This document shows, piece by piece, positions 7,541-13,044 of a stretch of DNA of 17,900 nt; the first letter of the stretch is position 1, and every line of letters begins with the position of its first letter. Both the position numbers and the translations under genes were made by a program. This DNA comes from JAVZLQ01 sp049700035 (GTDB taxonomy: Archaea > Thermoproteota > Bathyarchaeia > Bathyarchaeales > Bathycorpusculaceae): the NCBI GenBank assembly GCA_049700035.1, contig JBNAWC010000022.1, positions 1 through 17,900 on the forward strand. The letters run 5' to 3'. The notes beneath the pieces were generated by a model that saw only the letters and a program-made list of their open reading frames with translations, did not search any database and had not been told where the DNA came from.

Positions 7541-7800
7541 CTGTTCCGAATCTAAATCCGACAGAGTTTTCAGCTATAATGATAGGAATTGCAACATTCA
7601 TTTTCATCATGCTTCTACCAGCGTTAATCGAGGTAAAAAGGCCAAAAGATGCTGGACCGAGAATTATAGAAAACTCTGGCATAGCCACACAAATTAATGA
7701 AAAACCGCTGTTCAACATGGACGATGAACAGCATTTCGATGAAAAACTAACACAAAAAGTTGCAGAAATACTCAACCTTTTAAATAACTTAGAGGCTTAA
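7537..7800 (+). CDS. Single-TM small protein, third gene of the glycan operon
   Basis: An 87-residue protein with one hydrophobic helix (about 11-31, AIMIGIATFIFIMLLPALI). It is followed by a basic KRPKDAGPR stretch and a polar tail ending in an amphipathic helix (KLTQKVAEILNLLNNLEA). The positive charges just after the helix suggest a cytosolic C-terminus. The ATG overlaps the synthase stop (ATGA), so it is probably made together with it and may regulate or scaffold the synthase, as small partners do in other exopolysaccharide systems. That role is inference. I do not recognise the family. Its last 4 nt overlap the end of the convergent radical SAM gene. Confidence 0.65.
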   Translation: MTVPNLNPTEFSAIMIGIATFIFIMLLPALIEVKRPKDAGPRIIENSGIATQINEKPLFNMDDEQHFDEKLTQKVAEILNLLNNLEA

Positions 7801-8840
7801 TCCCTTTTTAAAAAAAGTTTTGCACTTCGCCACCTATCTCTAGCTATTTGCATGTTACCGACGACGCTGCCATGAATAGAATAGAAGATATAACAGAGAT
7901 AAGTGCAATCTCGGCATTTGCTATATACTTCCCTTAAATCATTCAATTTTTTGCTGTTCCAAACTTTTGGTAACTCAAAAATCGAGGCGGCTGGCTTATG
8001 AAGGTGGCAACCAGAAACCTCGCCCAAATGGTTTATTACAAAAAAACTTCGCAAAGCGCGGCATCTCCATGTCCTCTCGCCAGCCGCATAAAAATGTTTC
8101 ATTGCCTCTAAAACCTTGGTTGTCATTAAAATTTTACTATTTTTACGCTTCAAATTCATTAAAGAATCACATAGTTCAACCATCGTTCCCTTATCCTTTA
8201 TAAGGAACCCGTCGTTCGCCTTGCCTATGCCGAAAAGAGAACGCGCTTGGTCTGAAAGGTCAAAAGAGTATAGGCAATACCATAATGGAATTCCCTTTTC
8301 CAAGAAAAATTTAGTAAAATCCATAATTTCATAGATGTTAAACTGCGAAATTGTTGGCGACACGCTTACGTTGATTCCTTCACTTCGCAGTTTTTCAACA
8401 GCGTTCATGGCTTTTTCCCATGCACCTTTAATGCCCTTAATAGAATCATTTTTATCAGGGTCGAGGCTGTCTATTGAAATTGCAACAAAATCCGCGCTGC
8501 GCAATGCATCAATTTTTTCGGCTGCCATGCTACCATTGTCATAAACTGTCGTAATGAAAAAACGTGATGCATACTCGATAATTTCATCAATATCCGGTCT
8601 TAAAAGTGGGTTACCACCGGATATTACTATTTCTAAAACGCCAAGTTTCCGTAGAATGTCTAAGCCACGTTTAATTTCTTCCGTAGAAAGTTCCTTTGTG
8701 TCTTGTTTTCTCCAGACATTGCACCCAGCGCAACGATAGTTGCATCTTCTTGTAACCATCCATTGCACATGGTATGGCCTGTTTGGAGTTAATGCTCGTG
8801 ATATTACGCTTAACGCTTTTTTGGCGGGCATTGGCGACAA
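7797..8840 (-). CDS. Radical SAM protein with SPASM-like C-terminal cysteines
   Basis: A 347-residue protein. The N-terminal radical SAM domain carries CNYRCAGC (Cys33/37/40, the CX3CX2C cluster that binds the 4Fe-4S/SAM) and a GGNPLL motif (75-80). The C-terminal part has further cysteines (Cys260, Cys278, then CRDCTYLC at 309-316) in a SPASM/twitch-like pattern that usually binds auxiliary Fe-S clusters. SPASM enzymes modify peptides, sugars or cofactors. The substrate is unknown. It lies between two glycan operons, so a sugar or lipid target is possible, but no small precursor-peptide gene is evident beside it. TTG at 8840 is preceded by GGTG at a suitable distance. An in-frame ATG at 8831 is an alternative without a clear ribosome-binding site. 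Confidence 0.85.
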   Translation of the reverse strand: MSPMPAKKALSVISRALTPNRPYHVQWMVTRRCNYRCAGCNVWRKQDTKELSTEEIKRGLDILRKLGVLEIVISGGNPLLRPDIDEIIEYASRFFITTVYDNGSMAAEKIDALRSADFVAISIDSLDPDKNDSIKGIKGAWEKAMNAVEKLRSEGINVSVSPTISQFNIYEIMDFTKFFLEKGIPLWYCLYSFDLSDQARSLFGIGKANDGFLIKDKGTMVELCDSLMNLKRKNSKILMTTKVLEAMKHFYAAGERTWRCRALRSFFVINHLGEVSGCHLHKPAASIFELPKVWNSKKLNDLREVYSKCRDCTYLCYIFYSIHGSVVGNMQIARDRWRSAKLFLKRD

Positions 8841-8890
8841 CTGTTTGCACCACGTTTTTGCTCTAGCCTAATCGTAAAATGTTTGATTTA

Positions 8891-8898
8891 AATATAAA
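8891..8898 (-). promoter_or_regulatory. Putative TATA box of the radical SAM gene
   Basis: On the minus strand TTTATATT, a near-consensus archaeal TATA box, lies about 55 nt upstream of the TTG at 8840. Transcription would start near 8868 and give a short leader. It is the best such match in the 143-nt divergent intergenic region 8841-8983. Confidence 0.45.
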
Positions 8899-8942
8899 CT
8901 GTTATGCAAGCATCGCCATTCCCACTCATCTAAAAATAAAAG

Positions 8943-8950
8943 GTTTTAAA
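8943..8950 (+). promoter_or_regulatory. Putative TATA box of the methyltransferase-glycosyltransferase operon
   Basis: GTTTTAAA, preceded by the A/G-rich AAAAG, lies about 37 nt before the TTG at 8984. A start site about 25 nt downstream (near 8972) would give a leader of only some 10 nt, consistent with no visible Shine-Dalgarno before this TTG. Pattern match only. Confidence 0.35.
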
Positions 8951-8983
8951 CAATCACTGTTCTAAATTTGTGCGTGTTAACAA

Positions 8984-9661
8984 TTGGAAACGGAAACTCT
9001 CAGAAAATTTGGCGAAGAATACTTTGCCCACCTGAAATATTCAAAAAGAGAAAAAGCAATTAAAAGCCACGTACTAGAATTGCTCAAATGGGGATCTAAA
9101 AATTCTGGTTTAAATCTGCTTAATGGATATGGAAAATCGGCTTTGGATGTGGGTTGCGCCTTTGGGTATGGCGTAAGCCTTCTGAAGTCGCTTGGATACG
9201 AAGTCATAGGCGTTGATGTGTCCAAGTTCGGTGTGAAACAAGCCAAAAAAACGATAAATACAGATGAATTTGCCGTCTGCGATGTTCAAAGGAATCTTCC
9301 ATTTAAAAAGAAGTTTGACTTAGTAATATGCCTTGAAGTGTTAGAGCACCTCCAAGATCCTCTTAAGGCGCTTCAAAATATGTGTGATACATGTGAAGGC
9401 ATAATTCTTTGCACTACACCAAACAAGACTGTTGAACGGGTTGTTAAGAAGATTTTGAAAGATTTTGATAAGACACATGTGAATGTAAAGACTCCGCGTG
9501 AGTGGGAAAAGTGCATTAGTGGCATTTTAAGGAACAGATTTATTAAAGTTGAATGCTTTGTGGATTTCACTTTTAGTGTAGCTGATAGATTATTTTTTAA
9601 ATCCTTTAGACTACCCTTCGGGATGGATACACGGATACTGATTACAAATAGGTGCCTCTGA
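8984..9661 (+). CDS. Class I SAM-dependent methyltransferase
   Basis: A 225-residue Rossmann-fold methyltransferase. Motif I is LDVGCAFGYG (54-63), the acidic residue after strand 2 is in GVDVS (D78), DVQRNLPF (100-107) fits motif II, and ICLEVLEHLQDP (115-126) is the usual post-motif signature of Methyltransf_11/23-type enzymes. The start is constrained because an in-frame TAA lies at 8978-8980, so TTG 8984 is the only plausible initiator near the family N-terminus. The gene overlaps the following glycosyltransferase by 1 nt (TGATG). Such enzymes beside GT2 genes often methylate sugars or glycan termini. The substrate here is not determined by sequence. Confidence 0.86.
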   Translation: METETLRKFGEEYFAHLKYSKREKAIKSHVLELLKWGSKNSGLNLLNGYGKSALDVGCAFGYGVSLLKSLGYEVIGVDVSKFGVKQAKKTINTDEFAVCDVQRNLPFKKKFDLVICLEVLEHLQDPLKALQNMCDTCEGIILCTTPNKTVERVVKKILKDFDKTHVNVKTPREWEKCISGILRNRFIKVECFVDFTFSVADRLFFKSFRLPFGMDTRILITNRCL

Positions 9662-10425
9662 TGTACAACGAGTTTGTTGACGTTGTTATCCTTACAAAAA
9701 ACAGCGAAAGAGCATTGGAAAAATGCTTGAATTCTGTTTACCGAAATGTGCCAATTAACCGCCTAATAATTGTTGATGGCTACTCAACGGACTCAACTTT
9801 GGAAATAGCTAAAAAGTTTCATGGTAAATACGGAAATGTTGTTTTAATAATGGATAATGGCACACGTGGCAGCGCGAGGATGAAGGGAATAAGAGAAGTA
9901 AAGACGGACTGGTTCATCTTTGTTGATAGCGACGTAACATTATGTGACGGATGGTACGAAAAGGCTAAGAAGTTTATATGCAACGATGTTGGCGCGGTCT
10001 GGGGCACAGAAATCTGGGAGAGCATACAAAACCCAAAAACACTAAAACTTTTCTTAAAAATAACGCGAAAAATTTTCGAGTTAAGAGGGGGAACACACGA
10101 TTTGCTGGTACGCTACGATGCCATTAAAGATATAGAAATTCCAAAAGACTTGCACGTTTTCGAAGATATGTTCATTAAAGAATGGATAGAAAAGAAGGGT
10201 TATAGATTGGTGGCAACTTATGACCCATACTGCATACATTATAGACCGCCAGAAACATGGACGATAAAAGGGAGCATAAGGATACTTGCCGATAACCTTC
10301 GTTTTGGGTCGCTTCGAAAATTGCCAAAACTGTTTGTTGCCTACGCTTTCTATACTGTTTATGTTCTTTACAGAAGTTTATCCCAAAAATTAACAGCAAA
10401 ACAACGGGCAAAGAATGAAAAGTGA
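9661..10425 (+). CDS. Family 2 glycosyltransferase (GT-A)
   Basis: A 254-residue non-processive GT2. The nucleotide-binding strand VDVVILTKNSERALEKCLNS, LIIVDGYSTDST (D39), GTRGSARMKGI, the metal-binding DSD (89-91) and the catalytic-base pair in FEDMFIKEWIEKKGY (E168/D169) are visible. A mildly hydrophobic segment near the C-terminus (FVAYAFYTVYVLY) may touch the membrane. ATG at 9661 is preferred to the GTG at 9652. It forms a TGATG junction with the methyltransferase stop and has AGGTG (9650-9654) six nt upstream. A role in building a surface glycan or N-glycan is likely from context, with donor and acceptor unknown. Confidence 0.88.
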   Translation: MYNEFVDVVILTKNSERALEKCLNSVYRNVPINRLIIVDGYSTDSTLEIAKKFHGKYGNVVLIMDNGTRGSARMKGIREVKTDWFIFVDSDVTLCDGWYEKAKKFICNDVGAVWGTEIWESIQNPKTLKLFLKITRKIFELRGGTHDLLVRYDAIKDIEIPKDLHVFEDMFIKEWIEKKGYRLVATYDPYCIHYRPPETWTIKGSIRILADNLRFGSLRKLPKLFVAYAFYTVYVLYRSLSQKLTAKQRAKNEK

Positions 10426-11203
10426 AAAAGTTTCAGTCGTGATTCGAACAAGAGATAAGGAAAGATTCTTAGAAAAACTATTAGAAATGTTAGCTGTGCA
10501 GACGCTGACGCCTTCAGAGATAATAATTGTAGATAATTATTCTTCAGAAGAAAAGAAGCGTTTTCTTGCGAGCCAAATCTCAGAGCATTTTTGGAAAGTT
10601 TTTCGAGATAAAGAAATCTCTCTTAAAGTGGTCACATTGTCCGATAGTGAATTTTCACATGCATATTCCACGAATTTGGGTGTACATGCGGCAGAAAGCG
10701 AGTTAGTTTGCATAATGAATGCGCATTCTCTTCCAACATCAGCTCAGTGGCTTCAAAACGGCGTGAAACATTTCAAAAATTCAAATGTTGCGGGAGTAAG
10801 CGGTTTCTTCTTGCCACACAGCGAAGGCAAAGTTTTTGGAGAATTTGATAAGCTATTGTATTATTTTTCGCAAAAACTTGTTTTACGCCAAGACTGGTGC
10901 TCCACAATCAACTGCATAATTAGAAAATCGTTATGGCAAATTTACCCCTTTGATGAAAACCTACCGAAACTCATACCGCAAACCCAAAGGTATGGCTTGG
11001 AGGATTATGATTGGAGCAAGGAAATGATTTCCAGAGGCTACAAGATAATTGTTGACCCTTCATTCAGCGTTTTCCACTCTCATGGAGAAGGAGTTAACGA
11101 AATGGTTAGAAATATTAGGGGCTATTTCATATATAGGCGCTTACAGCAGAAGATAAACCAGCTAAAAAGACCTAGAAAATCCTTCAGCAAACTCCTAGCT
11201 TAA
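10415..11203 (+). CDS. Family 2 glycosyltransferase with NAH in place of DxD
   Basis: A 262-residue GT2-like protein: VSVVIRTRDKERFLEKLLEML, IIIVDNYSS (D40), then the donor-site region SEFSHAYSTNLGVHAAESELVCIMNAHSLP, and a late LEDYDWSKEMISRGY (E196/D197) matching the catalytic-base region. The usual metal-binding DxD is replaced by Asn-Ala-His (102-104). Similar S/N-A-H or G-H-containing variants occur, as far as I recall, in some GT2 branches, so this need not mean inactivity. ATG 10415 overlaps the previous gene by 11 nt in another frame, indicating translational coupling. The 3' end overlaps the convergent PurM/HypE-like gene by 9 nt. Confidence 0.85.
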   Translation: MKSEKVSVVIRTRDKERFLEKLLEMLAVQTLTPSEIIIVDNYSSEEKKRFLASQISEHFWKVFRDKEISLKVVTLSDSEFSHAYSTNLGVHAAESELVCIMNAHSLPTSAQWLQNGVKHFKNSNVAGVSGFFLPHSEGKVFGEFDKLLYYFSQKLVLRQDWCSTINCIIRKSLWQIYPFDENLPKLIPQTQRYGLEDYDWSKEMISRGYKIIVDPSFSVFHSHGEGVNEMVRNIRGYFIYRRLQQKINQLKRPRKSFSKLLA

Positions 11204-12211
11204 CCTCTTCTCCAACGCCAACCATAAGTGGTCGCATTCTGGTCTAGCCAATTCCCTTTCACTTCCATCCTTGCGTATGATAAAGCGCTTTTCTGGTGAT
11301 GGCAAAAATTCGCCTATAACATTCGCAGTTATCCCAGCATCCCTCAAACTCCGTAGAACAACGTCTTCGTAGTCAGGCTTAACGGCAATCAGAATGCTTC
11401 CAGAGGCAATTAAACAAAGTGGGTCGATGTCAAAAAAGCGGCAAATCTGGAGAGTTTCCTTAGCAACTGGAATTTTTTCCTCGAAGATTCTGAAGCCAAG
11501 CTTTGAAGCATCTGCCATTTCATGTACGCCACCTGCGACTCCACCCTCTGTTGGGTCGTGCATGGCGTGAACCGCGCCAGTTTTGAAGGCTGTTAGAGCA
11601 TCTTTAACAACACTTATTTTATCGAAAAATTTATTTGCTCTGCTCAGTAACTTTTCGTCAACAGCCTTCTTTAATTCCTCTTTCATGTCTGAAGCGAGAA
11701 TTGCCGTGCCCTCAATTCCAGCGCTCTTGGTTAGAATTATCTTATCTCCAGCCTTGGCGTTTCCAGCAGTCACGTAATTTCCTTTCTTTGTAACTCCTAT
11801 TGCGCAGCCAACAACTATTGGATGAGTCAGTTCAGGTGTCACTTCGCAGTGTCCGCCAGCAATGGCTATTCCCAAATTTTTAGCTGCAGCATCCATCTGC
11901 GCGCATATTGTTTCAAGCGTCTTTCTATCAGCTTTTTCTGGAAGCAGTATACAAGAGAAGAAGAAGGCTGGTTCTACGCCGAAAGTGGCAACATCATTTG
12001 CGTTGATGTTTACTGCCAACCAGCCTATGCGCTCCAAAGCGCCAGTAATAGGGTCCATGGAAACAATCAGCGATTTATTGCCAACGTCTATAACTGTGCC
12101 GTCAAATCCCAATGATGGACCAATAGTTACTTCTTCGCGTTTGACTCCTAGATTTTTGAAGACGACCTCTTCTAATAGATTTGTCGGAATTTTTCCAAAA
12201 GGAAGAGTCAA
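11195..12211 (-). CDS. AIR synthase-related (PurM/HypE superfamily) protein
   Basis: A 338-residue protein of the ATP-binding PurM/HypE/SelD/ThiL superfamily. The N-terminus MTLPFGKIP, SLGFDGTVID, the ATP/metal-site VSMDPITGA (D53), WLAVNINANDVATFG and the later DPTEGGVAGGVHEMA motif match the archaeal AIR-synthase-related branch close to HypE. It lacks an obvious HypE-type C-terminal PRxC cysteine motif, so carbamoyl-dehydration on a Cys as in hydrogenase maturation is unlikely. It probably acts on a small molecule in an ATP-dependent step, but the reaction is unknown. TTG at 12211 is chosen because GGAGG (12220-12224) lies 8 nt before it. A longer TTG start at 12226 would put that ribosome-binding site inside the gene. 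It is third in a minus-strand series after the ECF gene (41-nt gap). Confidence 0.83.
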   Translation of the reverse strand: MTLPFGKIPTNLLEEVVFKNLGVKREEVTIGPSLGFDGTVIDVGNKSLIVSMDPITGALERIGWLAVNINANDVATFGVEPAFFFSCILLPEKADRKTLETICAQMDAAAKNLGIAIAGGHCEVTPELTHPIVVGCAIGVTKKGNYVTAGNAKAGDKIILTKSAGIEGTAILASDMKEELKKAVDEKLLSRANKFFDKISVVKDALTAFKTGAVHAMHDPTEGGVAGGVHEMADASKLGFRIFEEKIPVAKETLQICRFFDIDPLCLIASGSILIAVKPDYEDVVLRSLRDAGITANVIGEFLPSPEKRFIIRKDGSERELARPECDHLWLALEKRLS

Positions 12212-12252
12212 CGCATTATCCTCCAACAGTTTTTAAACTTGAGCGCCTTCGC

Positions 12253-13002
12253 CTATTTCTCTTTTAGGTATGGGAATATGCGCCATACAACTTTTGCTAT
12301 TGGCAACGCCACGATTGCTCCTATTATCATTTGTCCAATATTTATTGGAACTTCCGCTATCGCAACAGCCTCAATTTTGAAGAGTGGGTAAATCAGAAAC
12401 ATTTGGTAGAGGAAATATCCGGAAACCATCGCAAAACCGCCTACAACCACTGAAAAAACCATCCAGCCGAATTCTGGTTCAGCTAAAAAACCCAATGCAC
12501 CTATGGATATCGTGACTATTGCTCCTAGAATTAGCCAAAACTCCATCGGCAGATAAAAGGCATATGTACTCCAGCCTAAAGTGAGTTGGATTTCACCGCT
12601 ATAGTACGTTGAGCCAATCCATCCTAAAAGAAGGCCAGCAACAACCCCCAAAAGCATTGTGAAAAATTTCCACTGAAATTTTGAACTAAATTTAGGATTC
12701 CTCTTCTTTAACATCCCCACAACCGCACCTTCACATGCCTTTATAAAGAGCGTGGCAGGCGCATAATGCGGGAAATTTAATAATAAATCAGCCAGCATGG
12801 CGCCTACTCCTCCGCTGAAAGCACCGACGAAAGGTCCAAAAAGTAGGGCAGCGAGAAAAATCATGGACTCCCCTATATTGAAGAAACCTTCGGTTGCAGG
12901 AACGGAAATTGAAAAAATTACTGTCACTATGCAGACGAGTGCTGTGAACACAGCTGTGACGGCGAACTTGAATGGTTGAGTTTTTTGCTCTTTTATAGCC
13001 AT
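12253..13002 (-). CDS. ECF transporter S component (vitamin-type substrate-binding membrane subunit)
   Basis: A 249-residue, strongly hydrophobic protein. The N-terminal helix (about 12-32), the EGFFNIGESMIFLAALLFGP block with following FVGAFSGGVGAMLADLL, and the C-terminal EVPINIGQMIIGAIVALPIAK match S components of energy-coupling factor transporters (riboflavin/thiamine/hydroxymethylpyrimidine-type). These capture vitamins and work with a shared EcfA/A'/T module, which is not in the window. The protein is longer than a typical six-TM S component (about 180-200), with extra central hydrophobic segments (about 115-130, 151-172). Substrate cannot be assigned by eye. The ATG at 13002 has no Shine-Dalgarno but sits 28 nt after a TATA-like box, so it may be expressed leaderless. 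A perfect palindrome covers the space between. Confidence 0.82.
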   Translation of the reverse strand: MAIKEQKTQPFKFAVTAVFTALVCIVTVIFSISVPATEGFFNIGESMIFLAALLFGPFVGAFSGGVGAMLADLLLNFPHYAPATLFIKACEGAVVGMLKKRNPKFSSKFQWKFFTMLLGVVAGLLLGWIGSTYYSGEIQLTLGWSTYAFYLPMEFWLILGAIVTISIGALGFLAEPEFGWMVFSVVVGGFAMVSGYFLYQMFLIYPLFKIEAVAIAEVPINIGQMIIGAIVALPIAKVVWRIFPYLKEK

Positions 13003-13007
13003 CGATT

Positions 13008-13029
13008 TAGTATAGTTGTAACTATACTA
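13008..13029. promoter_or_regulatory. Perfect 22-bp palindrome, candidate operator of the ECF gene
   Basis: Arms TAGTATAGTT and AACTATACTA are perfect reverse complements separated by GT. The element ends 5 nt before the ATG of the ECF S component (minus strand, 13000-13002) and overlaps the edge of a TATA-like TAATATAG at 13027-13034. It is not followed by an oligo-T run and its stem is AT-rich with a 2-nt loop, so a dimeric repressor site fits better than a terminator. The palindrome is certain. The operator role is inference. Confidence 0.7.
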
Positions 13030-13034
13030 TATTA
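13027..13034 (-). promoter_or_regulatory. Putative TATA box for leaderless ECF S-component mRNA
   Basis: Minus-strand TAATATAG, preceded by an A/G-rich BRE-like GGAAAAGC (13042-13035), is centred about 28 nt before the ATG at 13002. That is the spacing expected when transcription starts at or next to the start codon. Absence of a Shine-Dalgarno supports a leaderless message. Confidence 0.45.
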
Positions 13035-13044
13035 GCTTTTCCAG

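Noticed and set aside
8960..8966. TTCTAAA upstream of the methyltransferase operon, similar to the fourth 13-nt repeat at 5838
   Set aside because: It is a single 7-base match without periodic neighbours, so no shared regulation can be claimed.
11195..12211. Annotation of the PurM-superfamily protein as HypE (hydrogenase maturation) or ThiL (thiamine-phosphate kinase)
   Set aside because: The typical HypE C-terminal cysteine motif is not seen, and the N-terminal GFDGTVID does not match the ThiL/HypE GDDAAV form. The broader AIR synthase-related name is safer.
11862..12236. Plus-strand open frame of 124 codons opposite the PurM/HypE-like gene
   Set aside because: The minus strand carries clear superfamily motifs. 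The plus-strand frame has no ribosome-binding site and no recognisable domain.
13003..13044. Riboswitch or intrinsic terminator between the ThrC-like gene and the ECF gene
   Set aside because: The gap is only 42 nt, mostly taken by a palindrome with a 2-nt loop and no following T-run, too small for known vitamin riboswitches.
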